Assembly (NCBI RefSeq): GCF_004798865.1
Contig: NW_025335427.1
Coordinates: 186,001 to 250,000, forward strand
DNA from: Varanus komodoensis
Taxonomy: Eukaryota; Chordata; Lepidosauria; Squamata; Varanidae
DNA length: 64,000 nucleotides
Direction of reading: 5' to 3'
Shown here: piece by piece, positions 12,198 to 24,269 of the stretch
How positions within the stretch are numbered: position 1 is the stretch's first letter
Layout: each line of letters opens with the position of its first letter
Made by a program: the position numbers and the translations under genes
Notes under the pieces: model-generated
Databases searched by the model: none
What the model was told of the DNA's origin: nothing
Seen by the model: only the letters and a program-made list of their open reading frames with translations

Positions 12198-13290
12198 TGC
12201 GACTGCCTTGCCTGCCCTCCAGATGGGGCTGCGGCCGTGGCCGAGGTCACCGCGGGCTCTGGGCAGTGGTCCATCAAGACATGGCTGTGGCAGGCCAGCC
12301 TGCAGCACCGGGGCCAGCAAGCGGGGTGGGGGGGGCATTGCCACGCAGAGGATTCCAGGGAGGCACTGAGAAGGCAAGGACTACGGGGACTCAGCAGGAC
12401 AAGAATCTCCCCCCTCCCCCCCGCCCATCATTGCAGGGAAACGAGGCCTGTGAGCGCAACGTCTCCGCTGGGGGGTGCCTGCCCAGTGTTTGGGCTGTGG
12501 CTCCAGCTTGCTTTGGATCAAGCCAGCCACTGCTCCCAATGGGGCAAGTGTTTTTGCCCCAGAGCTCCTGCGCTGCCCCCCTCGGGGAGCAGCTCCCCAA
12601 AGAGAGAAGCAGGCAGGCAAGGGCCCCTCCCAATCCTGTTGTCCCAGCCAAGCAACCACAGGCCTGCCTCCAACCGCAGCGGAAAGTTGGCGAGCCTGTG
12701 AAGATGAACAGACTGCGGATGCCCTACCACGGGGGCCTCCCCAGGGTGCTGCAGGCTGGGGTGGAGCAGGGCCCTGAGGGGACCCAGCCTGGGACAGGCT
12801 GGGATGGTGTAACCCGCGACAGAAGCAGGTGGGACCTGATGGCCTTCCTGGCCCCTTCCAGCCCTACGATTCTGAGCCCCCGGGAAGCCCTTCTGGCCAT
12901 ACCTGGTGGGACCAGGGCCACCCGACTGCCCGGGAATACTTGCCTCCAGGCAGCACAGCTCCAGCCCTTCCTCAAAGTCTCCCCTGACTGCAGAGCCAGC
13001 GCAGAACGAGGTTCCAGCTTTCAGGTGACCTCTCCTGGCCTCTGCTGCAGGCAGGTGGCGCTCATCAGCACCCACACCTGCGATGCGGCAGACACCTACC
13101 AGGTGCAGTCAAGGGGAGAGGCTGTGGGCAGGTCACAACTGGGCAGGGCAGATACCCCCCCCCCCCAAGACAGTGGTAGGCCATCCATGCATGAAGAGCA
13201 GTGGTGGCGAATGGGGTGCGTTGTCACAGGCCCCAGCGGGATCTCCAGCAGCCGCCGGACCGGGGGCAGTGGGTGGGGGCCACGGTGTGG
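12198..13290 (+). pseudogene. TMPRSS4: Remnants of a TMPRSS4-like serine protease
   Basis: Three plus-strand pieces look like decayed exons of a trypsin-fold protease. Segment 12198-12333 starts CDCLAC and contains SIKTWLWQASLQH then GG, matching human TMPRSS4 (CLAC ... SVDSWPWQVSIQY ... CGG). Segment 13052-13102 reads VALISTHTCDAADTYQ against human VQVIDSTRCNADDAYQ and ends at a GT. Segment 13166-13260 reads QDSGRPSMHEEQWW then RMGCVV against human GDSGGPLMYQSDQWHVVGIV, the active-site Ser region. It has lost the Gly pattern and follows a C homopolymer. A weaker candidate lies at 12660-12760. The catalytic His and Asp exons, the activation site and the N-terminal domains were not found, so this is probably a unitary pseudogene. 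Order and strand match human (IL10RA +, TMPRSS4 +, SCN4B -). Confidence 0.6.
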
Positions 13291-13299
13291 GAAAGGGAT

Positions 13300-16180
13300 C
13301 TTTCAGGGAGGGGGTTCTTGCCTAGCCTTGGGCGAAGACGGCTTCTCCTCTTCCATCAGAGCCCTGAAGCTGGACTGCACCCACCTCGGGAACGGCTTGT
13401 GCTGCTGCGTGGCAGGAAGCAGAGCCCCGGAGCCCCCACACACTGCGCCTTGTCTACCCTGCTCCTGCACGCGGGGGCTGCCTGCGTGGGACCCGGCACC
13501 GGCCACGGGAGCAGCTGCCACGATCACCTGGCCCGAGATGGAGCTCCGCGCTGGGCCAGGACGGCCGGCGGCTGAGCCCACGCCTGCCTGGGCAGAGGGC
13601 AGGCCTGGGGCCGGCCTCCTGGGAGGGCACGCCGAGGAGGGCCAGCCGTACGCAGGGGGGCCTCTCTCTCGCCACTCCTGGCACAACAGCACGAGGGGGC
13701 CTGGGATGGGCAGAGGCGCCACAGCTGGGCTGCTCCAGAAAAGCACGGCTGCTGGGCGGCGGGGGCACCTCGGCTTGTGGGGGCTTCCCATGCAGGGCGA
13801 CGCAAGCAGACACATCTCGGGAGCCTTCGCCCACAAAGAAGAGCAATCCAAGGAGTCACAGCAGGAAATATAAACGTCTGTTATTGCATTCAAGGCGGGA
13901 TGCCAACTACAGCTCAAGTGCAAGGAGAGGTCCCGAGGGCCACGCCGGCTGCCCAGGCACCCCGTGCTCAGCCCAGCCTCTGCGCCGGCCCTGCCATGCA
14001 GGTGCTCATGCAGACAGCGGCCGGGTGTCCCCGGCCGGCCGGCCAGCTGCTTCTCTGGGTGGGGAGGGCAGGCGGGAGGCGGCGGCAGGCGCCAAGCCAG
14101 ACGACTGCATTCTGTCCCTCGAGCCCAGGCGGCCCCTGGGTGGAGCCTGGGGCAGGGGGGCCAGAGGGATGCAGCCAGGGCCCCTTCCCCAGCCAGCCAA
14201 GCCTGACTCCTAGCCAGGCCTGGCAGGATGGCCCCATCCAGTTTGGAGGAGGACCTCTGCAGGGAGCTGTGGGCTGCAGCACCCCAGGAGGAAAGGGGCC
14301 AGCCAGGCAGGGGGGCCTCCCACAGAGGAGGGGGCAGTGGGAGGGGGGCTGGCCGCTCTCTCACCAGGCCTTGGCACAGGCAGGCTGCAGAGGCGCCAGC
14401 TTGGAGTCAAAGCACAGGCGGGCAGTGCGCGGGGGGCCTGAAACACCGGCCAGAGGTCGCCCAGCACAGCTGGAGCTACTGCCAACCCCCGGGTGACCCC
14501 TCCCGCCCCGAGTCCCCCAGAGCCCTTCCCACTGTGTCCCCCGCCCCTCCCTGGAAGGACAGCTGGCTGGGAGGAGAGGGGGGTCTTCTTTGGACTGTCT
14601 GCTGCGCCGAAGAGGTTTGCTCACCGGAAGGGTCGCTCGCGGCTGCTCGCGCTTGCTTGTGCGGTCGGTGCTGTTCTCACCCCCATGCGGCAGGTGGGGT
14701 GGGAAGAAAGCGGAGGCCAGAGCGGCCGGCACTTGCCAAAGCTCCAGTGGGGGAAGGCAGCCTGCTGCGGGCACAGCCCTGGTGCCCCCAGCTCAGGACT
14801 GCCGGCCCCAGCCCAGGCTCGCTGCTGCCATCCGATGGTTTCAAGTCCCTCCTCAGCTTCCCCAGCGCAACGGGCATGACTTAAGCATCCTCCTGCCCTC
14901 CTACTCGGAAGGTCAGGATTGTTATCCCCAGTATACAGCTGGGGAGACTGAGGCACGCAGAAAGGGCGGGGCTGTTCCAAGTGCCTGCAAAAGCCCAAAG
15001 GGGTGGCAGGAGCAGAGCCCAGCCAGAAGAGGAGCGGGGCCTTCACTGGAGGGGCAGCAGCTCAGCCGTCATCCGGACAAAGTGCCAGGAGATCACTCTC
15101 CCGCCACTGAGATTCGTGCCTAAGACAAGTTCATGGGGAAGGAAATTCTGGGGGAAGGAGCTCCCCCTGCACACACACACTCCTGCAGCTCATGGGCTGG
15201 GGGAAGAGCTGGACTCTGAGGCACCGCAGGAGTTTGAGCAGCATTTTCAGACGTTCTGCTATTATGAGTTAAAAGGATTCTAGCCCTCATGGTCATAAGG
15301 AGAAAGGGTAGCTATTACTGCCAGAAACAGGAAATTATTCTGGAGCCAACAACTGTGCGGCATGCAAAATCCCCTGCTTCCTATCACGCCTCCCAAATTC
15401 CAGCTGCCTTCAATGGGAGCAGAAAAAATGGGGCCAGCACAACGGTGGGCCAAGCACGTCCAACTGCGCCCCCTTCCACGGACACGCCGCCCGCTCCTCA
15501 GCCCCCGCCACCAGCACCGTGCCAGGCAGCGCACTTAAGCGCCTTCAGGAAGCCCAGCCCTGCAGTCTTTGGACGCACATGAAGAGGCCGCGGGCGGAGG
15601 GGAGAACGGTTGCAGAGCGAGCCGCAGAGCCCTTCTCCCGGCTGAGGAAAGCGGCAAACTCCCGTGGCGCTCCAAGCCGCGACTCCCTGGCTTGGACGCG
15701 GAAGGGCCCTTGGCACAGCTTCCTGCCCGCCCAACCCCTCCGGCACACTGGGGGAGTCGTGGCGGCTTCTGCTTGTTTCTATATCTAAGCGGTACACAAC
15801 TATCACCAAAAAAATAGGAGAAAGTTCAGCTCCTCAAGCAGGCAGAAGGGCGGGTGCCCCACTTCCCCGAGGGACCGCAGCCCGGCAGCCCCCCCCCAGG
15901 GCGCTCCTGCCCGGCAGCCCTGTGTCCAATGCCGTGGACCCCCCGCAGCTGGCGTGGCTGTGGCATGCAGCCTGCTGCCCCCACCCCTGCGGCCCCAGGC
16001 GTGGGCAGCAGGTGCCGGCCAGCAGGTGGCCTGCCCACGCTGCAGCCTGGTGAGAAGCAGTGCCGGTCGCGCCTCAAGCAGCTGGGGTCCAGCGGTGGTC
16101 GGCCTCTTCGGTCCCAGGCCTGGACGTCAGGGCCTTGAGGAGGCTGGGGCAGTGGGCTGCTGGGCCCCCCGGCCCTGGCC
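13300..16180 (-). other. Probable SCN4B 3' UTR and intergenic DNA
   Basis: No further coding exon is recognised between the protease remnant and the SCN4B stop codon at 16181. Mammalian SCN4B has a 3' UTR of several kilobases, so much of this may be minus-strand 3' UTR. I found no canonical AATAAA or ATTAAA on the minus strand here and cannot place the transcript end. Long open stretches on both strands are compositional. Confidence 0.4.
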
Positions 16181-19100
16181 TCAGGCTTTGGGGGCAGATT
16201 TCTGCTCCGCCTTGGAGCCAGCCAGCCCGTTCTCCGTGTTGTCATTCGCCGAGGAGCTCACGAGGCACTCCCTGCAGTGGCAAAGAAGAGACTGGCTCGG
16301 CCCGTCCCCGCTCAGCCCCGCCTGCCCAGACCAGCCCGCCGCAGGCAAAGGTAGCCACGGGTGGGGGGGTGGGGGACGGACACGATGGCCCGGGGGCTGC
16401 CCCATCCATCCGGCCAGCCCGGGGCCAGAGCCATGTAGGGGCGAGCCTGGGGTGGGGCGGTGGGTGCAGCCAAGGCCCCCCTTCTGCCGACCAGGAAGGA
16501 AGAAAGCCTGGAAGAATGTTCTGGCACACCCACGGGTGGCCCCAGCCCGGCCCTTAGGGATGCGAAGGGCCCCCTCCCTCAGCCGGTGAAAGGGATGCGG
16601 CAGGGGGGCGGGGGGGACCAGGAACCGCGCTCACTTCTTCTGCCGCGTCTTCTTGAGGATGAAGAGGGTGGCCTTCTTGATCACCATGATGAGGATGAGC
16701 AGCCCAATGACTCCCCCCACCACGGCCAAGATGATCAGGGTCACCGTGTTGTCGACCTTCTCCACTGCAGGGAGCAGAAAAGGTGGTGAGGGAGAGGGCC
16801 AGAGGGCAGGGGCCATGGCCCAAGAGCCCCACCGGTGCCCCCCCAGGTCACGCCGCAAGCCAGCCAAGGGGCTTCAAAGCCCCCACCAAAGAACGTGGGC
16901 TATTGCACAGCGCAGGTGGGCAGACAGATGGACAGAAGGACGAGCAGCGCAGCGCTGAGCACTGGGCACCTGCTGCCTCCTCTCAAGTGCAGGCCTGGGC
17001 AGCTGCCCCCCAGGCCAGAGGTGCGGCTGGGGATGGGGTGGCTCTGCCCGGCCTGTGCCCTTCAGCTGGGAAAGCTCAGAGCAGGGCGGCAAAAAGGATC
17101 GAGGGGCTGGCGCAGCCCCCTCTGAGGAGCAGCTGCAGCGAATGGACCGTGCCACTTAGAAAAAAGGCAGGCAGGGAGATGCGTTTAAAATAATGCACCA
17201 TGTGGAGAAAGCGGAGAGGGAGAAAAAGGGCAACCCGGAAGGGTTGTCCCACGAAGCTGCTTGTGGGAGGTTTGGGACAGGTGAAAGGAAGGCCTCCTTC
17301 ACCCAGCAGGTCACCAAACTGAGGATGTGCTGGCAGGGGAAGTGGCAACGGCCACCCCTCGGGATGGCTTTGAAAGGGGACTGGGCAGATGCCTGCGTGA
17401 GGAGGCACCCCGTGGCCACTAGCCCTGCTGGCCCTGTGCCGCCTCCTCTGCTAGAGGTGTTGTGCCTGCAGGCAGCAGCTGCCGAGGGGCTGGAGCGGCC
17501 GGCCTGCCACTGGGCATCCCAAGTGCGGGACCGGAGGGATGCTGGCCTGACCGGCAGGGCTTTTCACCTGTTCTCATGCACTCACATTCCACAACCACGT
17601 TGAGAGTGATGGTGCCACTGTGATTGGCGTTTTTTTCCTTTGGATTCTTGACAAAGCAGGTGTATTTCCCAGAGTCACTGAATTCTGCATCCAGGAGCTC
17701 AAGGGAGATGTTGAATTCCCTGTTGTCCTTGCTGGGGGCGAGATCGGAAGGCAGCCTGTACTTGATGCCGTGTCTGTAGCTTGACTCGGGCTCCGGCTTG
17801 GAGTCCTTGTTCTTTACCACTCCTTTGAAGATCTGTGGGAGATAAACCACAGTGACCAAGGCGTCCTGCCCAGGAGGGCCTCTCCGCCTGCCACGCACCC
17901 ACACACGGGGCAGAACTCCCAGGAAAGAGGGCAGTGCAGAGCAGGCCTCCGCCTCTGGCAGAAGCACCCTGGTGGCCCCGGCAGAGGGAGGAGGCCAACC
18001 CAGCCACTTTCGGTGCAGCAAAGCCGTGGGAGGCCCTCCCATCTGCACCTCCCGGGGTAGAGCAGGCCCTCATCTCTGAGCGCCAGCACTGTTTCTCCCT
18101 CCCTACACAGGCCCCGCTCTCCTAGGCAAGCTGCGGGATCAGCCCCGCTCCCTCTCCGGACACGATTTATGCCTGGTGGCCAGAGCGCTCTGGCTGAGAG
18201 TGTAACCTCCTGCCATTTGTCCTTGTGCCACAAATCCTGGAAGAGGATCCCGGATTCAGCTGTGTGTGTGTGTGGGGGGGGACGCTGTCTGCCTGCATGC
18301 TCCAGGACCGAGGAGCTGCACCGGGTTGGGCTGGGGGTGGCCGCAGCCAGAGGAACAGGTGTAAAGGGCCCCACGCTGTCTCCAAAGCATGGCTGAAAGC
18401 TCAGCAACAGCCAGCCAGAGTCCTGCGGGGCTGCCGTGGAGTGCTGAGGCGAGGAAGGGGGCGCGGAGGCGCCTGAGGAAAGTCCTGCTCTGGCACTGGT
18501 GCTCCAGACCACTGACCGCTGCCGTGATAACACCTCCCGGCACCCAGCAATTAGCCACAGAACCGTGAAACAGGAGCACCAGCCGCCACCAGGAAAGCGG
18601 GGGGCGCCTCTGGGAGGTCCTCCAACTCTGCCAGCCAACCCAGCCCCCACAGCTGCAGGACGGGCACCTCTGTGTGGTTCCGGAGCCAGGAGAAGGTGGC
18701 GTCAGTGACGCCAATGCAGGAGGTGAAGGTGCAAGGCAGGAGGACGTCCGTGCCGTTCTGTACAAAGATAACGGGCTCTTTGCCCACTGAGACTTCCAGG
18801 GCGAACATCACAGAACACATCTGGAGGCCTGAGGAAGAGAGAAGAGCCCCTGTTCACGACTGTGCCTGGGCAGAGCGATGGAAGAGGAGGTGAGAGCAAC
18901 GCAGGCCGAGCGGCTCGGATCATGATCCAGAGCCAGTCCGGGTGCTCACGGGTGGCGGCGCCCGCCCTGGACCAGTCCCAGGACCCCCGAGGGCACGCAC
19001 AGCCCCTCTGGGCCTGGACACAGCAGTGCAGGAGAGGAGGACTCCTCACGAGGGCGGCGGAAGATCCATGATGCAGCCCCACAGCCTTCAGGGCTCGCAC

Positions 19101-20024
19101 CCTTCCTCACTCCTCCACAATATGCTCCGGTGCAAACAGGCCGCTAGTTTTCCCAGAGCCCCTCTTCTCTCGTGTCCTTCCTTCCTTCCTTTCTTGCTCA
19201 GGGCGGCTGCAAATGGGTCCCTCTGAGCCTCCTCACCTGCAGTCTCCCGCCACCAGATTCCACAGGCACCAGACGGGGTAGCGCTTTTCACCCTGAAGAG
19301 GCCGCTGCAGCGCAACGGTTCTCTCTGGCTGCAGCGACCGCACGCCAAGCCGTGCAATGGAGCTCGGGACTCTTTCTTATCGCCTACTCTGTCATCATGG
19401 ACTCAAACTTCTGACCGAAGGAGAAAGAGGAGCGGGGGGGGGGGGGCTTCCACGCACGCAAGCGCCCCGCGGGCGGGGCCGGGGGCAGAGGGGCCACGCA
19501 CGGCAGAGCCAGGAGCAGCCCACCTCCCCGTGCGCCGCGCCTGCGCCCCACCACGCGCGTCCCGAGGCGCCCGGAGCCGCCGGGCGGCAGCAGGAGCGGG
19601 CTCTGCTTGGCGCAGGGCGCCGCCGCCGCACGCGGATCCGAGCGGGCTGGAGACGAGAGTGCTGGCCGAGGACCCCCCGCCCGGAGACCCGCCCGTCGGA
19701 AGGGGCTCGGGCGCGCTTCCGCGGCCGGACTTGTCCTAAAAGCTAGCGCGGCGCTTGGTGCGCGCAGCCGGCGGGGACGATGCCGCCCGGGCTCCCGCCC
19801 GAGGGGATGGATGCGCCTCCGCCCGCCCGCCCTGTGCCCGCAGCGGGGCCGGCCGCCTCGCCTCGCCTCGCCTCCCCCGCTTCCCCGCCCGGCCCGGCGC
19901 GTCGCGGCGCAGGGCTGGCTGCAGCAGGACCGGCGCCCCCCCACCCCCGCCGCGGCGTCCCGCGCGCAGCTCCGCGGCGGTGCAGCCTCTTACCCAGCAG
20001 GGCGGCTCGCAGGCCAGCGGCCAT
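16181..20024 (-). CDS. SCN4B: Sodium channel subunit beta-4, 5 coding exons
   Basis: Auxiliary subunit of voltage-gated sodium channels, a single-pass membrane protein with one V-set Ig domain. Coding exons (minus, 5' to 3'): 20024-19994, 18828-18668, 17832-17586, 16764-16635 and 16271-16181. All are in frame, giving 219 residues (human 228). The start at 20024 has a strong Kozak context (GCCATGG) and begins a short hydrophobic signal peptide. LEVSVGK follows, as in human. The Ig core has Cys43 and GKYTC. Cys48 in CTFTSC is the family's disulfide link to the channel alpha subunit. NNHSG-type and NGT sites could carry N-glycans. After the helix (LIILAVVGGVIGLLIL) comes IKKATLFILKKTRQKK, nearly identical to the human open-channel blocking segment. 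The tail ECLVSSSANDNTENG is conserved. An in-frame ATG at 20099 would add 25 residues and looks less likely. Confidence 0.93.
17155..17495 (+). repeat. Squamate dispersed retroposon copy in SCN4B intron 3
   Basis: About 340 bp, antisense to SCN4B. It follows the order of the same squamate retroposon as the copies at 54.6-55.4 kb. Landmarks are ATGTGGAGAAAGCGGAGAGG, GTGGGAGGTTTGGGACAGG, GGCTTTGAAAGGGGACTGGG and GTGGCCACTAGCCCTG. It is strongly diverged and GC-enriched. No coding capacity is visible. The LINE or SINE class is left open. Confidence 0.65.
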
Positions 20025-20400
20025 GGCTCCGCAGCTGCAGCGCCGCGATGGCCGCCTCGGCTCGGCCAGTCCCGGGCAGCAAGGTTCGGCGGCGTCCAAA
20101 GTTTGCCGCTCCGCCCCCCGCTCGCTCGCTCGCTCGCTCTCCCCAGCTTCCGCTCCCCCGGCTCCCAGAGTTGCGCCGCGGCCCGCCCCCTCGAGCAGCG
20201 GCCCGGCCGGGGGCGGCGAGGGCGGGGGCGGGCTGGCGCTTCGGGGCGTTGCGGGACCGCCTCCGCAGCGGGGGGGGGGGGGAGGCGCGGGGCTGCCCAG
20301 GCAGCCGGGGAGACCGGCCAGAGGCTCGGGTGTCCAGGGGCTCGAGCCCCCCCTACGGAAGGGTACTATGGCCTACGGGTCGGGGGGCCTCTGCTCGGGG
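19430..20400. promoter_or_regulatory. SCN4B: CpG island at the SCN4B 5' end
   Basis: Dense CpG sequence on both sides of the first coding exon (19994-20024). It contains a CTCG repeat near 20122-20140 and several homopolymer G runs. The SCN4B promoter is expected within or just right of it. Confidence 0.65.
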
Positions 20401-21989
20401 GCTACAGGAAGTCCATGCGGGCGGCCCCCAGCCTGGGTCTGTTTCATCCCCCCTGTGGCGAAGGGGTGGGGCCGCAGTCCAGAGTGCGGGGCCGGCACCC
20501 CAGCTCACGGGGCACAGTTTCAGGGACCCCAGCACACCCCTGGAGTGTCCTGGTGGCGCAGTTACCCCAGGTGGCAGGGGCTGGGTCCTCCTCCAGAGGC
20601 TGCAGCTGGGGCCGGATCGCCCACCCGGACCTCCCAACCCCAGCTGGCCTTGGCAAGCTCTGCTCCAGGTGGGCCATTGACCTGGTGCCAGGAGAAGGAC
20701 GGGCTGTCCATGCAGGTCTTTGAGGCCTGCGGGGGACTGGGGAGCACATTGCACAGAGCCCAACAGCTCTGGGCGATCCGGCTCCGATTGGCCTCTCCTC
20801 ACCCTGCTGCGGAGGCTGGTGCAGACCGAGTCCGGGCCCCGGGTATGCCAAGCAGTGGCTCTGCTCGCGGCGGTGCCAGTTGCCCAGGCCCAGAGTTGCC
20901 CCACACGACCTGCCCATTCCTGCAAGCCTGGCCCCGGCGGGCAGCCAGCCTCGCAGCAGAGCAGCTGGCCATCCCGCCTCCCCAAGCACATGGGGGGCAG
21001 AGCGTCCAGGCATTCACCAGCCCCCTTGGATCGGTCTGGGAGAGAGGATGTCAGGGGAGGGCCAGAGGGCCCGGCATGCCCTCTGGAGCCCTGCAGGCCC
21101 CTTCAGCATGGGGCTGGGCCAATGCTTGGTTCAGCCTCTGTGCCTTGAAGGTTCACAAGCCTCACTGCACTCAAAGACCAAGCCGAGCCACTCACTGGGA
21201 GGGAGGGAGGGGCTGCTGCCTCGCATCTTTGCGTCCCCTCCACCACTGTGTCCCCCACCAGGAGAGGGCAGTTCCTGGGGAGGGAGTCCACGGGCTGCGC
21301 ATCTTTGGCCGGAGGTGGCAGGCAGAAAGAGCTGAGTGCGGCCGGGATGCTGCTGCTGCTGCAGCTCTGCAGCCTGCAAGGAACCATGACTCAGGGTTTG
21401 CACTGTGAAATGAAGAGTTGTCACATTGCCAAAAACTCACTGCAAGCACTCTGGCTCTGCATGGGGGGGGGGGGGACTGCTTCCATCCCAGTGGTGCAGG
21501 ATTACCACTGCAGACAGCCAGCACGGGGGACTCCAGGGCAAAGAGGCCGGCGTCAGCAAGATGTAGCCAGCCCCTGGCTGCTCTTCTGCCCCCAGGTGAC
21601 TTGGCCAGGGGGTGGGGGGAGCTCATTGGGCCCGACTGCCCCACGGCAGGTCCTGTGTTCTGCCTAGGCACGCTTCGGGGCCTGCAAGAGCCCGGCGTTG
21701 TGCGAGGGAAGGAGGCCCCTCCTGGACGACAGCTGAGCTGGAAGTGGAGGGAGCTGGCAGCGACACCCAGGAGAGCCTTGCTGTCAAAGCAGCAGGGCCC
21801 CGGTTACCGTCAGGGCCTGCGTGGCCTCCCGCCCAGGCACTGGCCTGACCCAGACTCGCTCTGCTGCAGAGAGGAATGGGCAGCATCTGGTCCCCTTCAG
21901 CAGATCCTCTGGGCCTGCAGCTTCGCTTTCTTTGCATGCGCCAACTTGGCTTTTGTATCCTCTGTAGTATGGACTGTAGAGATGCACAA

Positions 21990-22110
21990 GGACGGTTTTA
22001 TTTATTTAATAAAAATATTTGTGTTTATTGATTGTATTTATGTGCCACTTCATAGAACATCTCTAAACTGTGTACATGTACATATTAAAAGTCATGTGTA
22101 AAATAAGCTG
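21990..22110 (-). repeat. Possible antisense SINE tail
   Basis: An AT-rich block contains TTTATTTATTTAATAAA, then TGTATTTATGTGCCACTTC. Read on the minus strand it resembles the ...GGCACATAAATA(C)AATAAATAAA-like 3' tail of squamate tRNA SINEs. The body of the element is not recognisable, so the assignment is tentative. Confidence 0.35.
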
Positions 22111-22243
22111 TTAAAAATCTCCAACTCCTGTAACAGTCAAAAGCAATCCACAGTGCCAGGCTAGCTCAAGGATCTGCCATGCCGAGCATGCGGGCTGCAG
22201 GAGTGGCCCTCCTGAGCAGAGGAGGCTTCTGAGCATGACAGCA

Positions 22244-22245
<2 letters not shown>

Positions 22246-22279
<34 letters not shown>
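22246..22279. repeat. (CA)n microsatellite
   Basis: Seventeen uninterrupted CA units. Intergenic between SCN4B and SCN2B. Confidence 0.95.
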
Positions 22280-22280
<1 letters not shown>

Positions 22281-24269
22281 AGCCCGTCTGTGGCCGGGTC
22301 ACAACCATCTCTCCCGGTCTGCATGGAAATAAATCTGCAATTGTCACAGCATCTAGCGGCAATGAATGGACAGGAGGACTTGGAGCTTGGTGGAGGTGGT
22401 CCTCCACGGAGGACAGGAGGACAGGGGACCCGCCCCCAGGATGTGCCATGAGGTTCAAATATACTGGGATACCCATGCTGAGACCCTCTAGGAGGGGGTT
22501 CCTCTGCCCTTGTCCTCTTTGGAAATCGGCCCGTGGCCCTGGTGGAGGCAGGATGGGCTGGGCATGCCTCACGGGTGCCAGGTGCGGGGACGGAAGCAGG
22601 ACACCGGGCAGGGTGCCCTCCACGTGCCGCCTCTGAGTGAGGACGAGGCACAAAAATAGAAGCGGGCCAGGCAGGTGCTGAGGAAGTGCTGACTCGGCAA
22701 TGTCCTCCACAGGAATGGAGATCACAGAATCCCAGGGGCGCTCACAAGGCTGGCACCCAGGGCAGGCGTGGTGGGGCACCCCCAAGAGCCCACACTCCGT
22801 CGGCAGCTTCGTGGGCTCACTCCTCCTGCTGCCCGCTTGCCCCCCTCCCTGTTGCGCTGGCCCAGGTGGCAGCCATGATGCCAGAGCAGGAGGGGGCAGC
22901 ACGCCAACTTCCTCGTGGGTGCTCTGCTTGCTGAGTAAGCTGGTGTGTGTGTGTGTGGGGGGGGGGAGAGATCAGCTAGGGACAGCAGTGGCAAGGAGCC
23001 AGGCTCCCTGAAGGGGCAGCCTGGACAGGCCCTTGCCTGCTCCCCAGTAGCTGTGGCCTGGCCTGGGTCCTGGCCAGTTGATGTCCCCAGCCCTATCTTA
23101 CATGTCCCTGGGCAGGGCTCCAGGTCAAAAGAATATTAACGCTCGGTGCTGGGAGGAAAGAGACCCCCTTCACAAAGGCCCCAGGCCCTTGCACAGGGCG
23201 ATATCCTGACTCAGCCAAGCCCCCACCAAGCACACCACGATTAGGGCCCTCCGTGGGCTCAAGAGGGTTTTGCAGGGCTGACCAACTCTGCCCCCCTTCC
23301 GGTCACTTCCCAGGAGAGGCTGAACGACTCCTTTCTGCTGAGCCCTGCACAAGGAAGGGGCTTGATTCCAGGAAAAGCCAAGCCTCTCCGGACCGGCTGC
23401 TTTCAGCTGCTGCAGGCCGGTGTCACCTTCCCAATGTGGCATGAAACCAGAGATTGGGGCTCCTTCCTGCGGGAACAGGAGTGGAGCTGGCGAGGAGACC
23501 TCCTGCGGGGGCTGGAAGAAAGTCAATTGGGGGTGTTCCTTTCCCTTGCCTGCCCTTGGTTCTGAGCCGCCTCTAGGCCAGAATTGCCCCCCCCACACAC
23601 ACACACACACACACAACACGGGGCAGGCAACACGGGGCCATCCCTCCCCAGCAGACAAGGATGACACAAGCTGTCCAAGCAGGGTCCCGGCCACTGTGGG
23701 CTGTGAGCACCGAGGACGAAGGGGTCGCACCCCGGCATGGCTGCAGCCCTGGGCAATGGTGGTGTGGCTGGGGGGTGGGGGGCACTGCTGGCTTGAAGGA
23801 GTTGCTCAGAGGCCCCGAGAAGCCTGGCTGCGCGCTCAGAGGCAGGAGGAGCAGGTCTGGCTCCCCAGCACCCTCCCCTCCCGCCATGCAAGAGATGCTC
23901 CTGGCCCCCAGAGGATTCTGGGCGCTTCAGCACCAGCGCAGCTCCACTTTCTCATGCCCTCAAGCAGCGAGACCGCGGAGGGAAAGCTCCGAAGAGGCGA
24001 GGCGAGCGCTGGGTCGGCACCACCCCTCGATGCCCTCCTTCCGTCTCCCAAACTCACGCCTCTCTTTCCCTGAGACAGAAGCCATCGAACAAACCACACC
24101 AGTCGATTCGAGCCAGACCCTCCGATCAGAGCTGTGACTGGCTCCAGCAAATGAAGTGCCTCTGGCCATGAGCAGAGTACTTCTCCCCAGCTGGAAAGCT
24201 CAACCAGCCTTCCTCCCTTGGGAAGACAGACCGCAGGCAGGACGATCAGCCGGGGAGAGGCGCGAGGTT

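Larger units (their letters stand above)
20400..24240. other. Intergenic region between SCN4B and the orphan CpG island
   Basis: No gene recognised. The stretch holds a CA dinucleotide run at 22246-22279, another near 23593-23615, a GT run near 22945 and an AT-rich block near 21990-22110. A CTG-rich spot near 21348 gives a Leu-rich start of an open frame, but it has no splice partners or homology that I can see. Confidence 0.5.

Noticed and set aside
12197-13873. A 558-codon open stretch on the plus strand
   Set aside because: It crosses unrelated sequence including C homopolymers and is rich in Gly, Pro, Ala and Arg. Only short pieces resemble TMPRSS4, separated by intron-like DNA, so it is GC-driven openness over a decayed gene and not one protein.
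20025-20099. Upstream in-frame ATG for SCN4B
   Set aside because: It would add 25 polar, Cys- and Arg-rich residues before the hydrophobic signal sequence. The ATG at 20024 has the better Kozak context and signal peptide.
21348-21470. Leu-rich signal-peptide-like open frame near 21348
   Set aside because: The Leu run comes from a CTG repeat. No downstream exon, domain or conservation can be seen.
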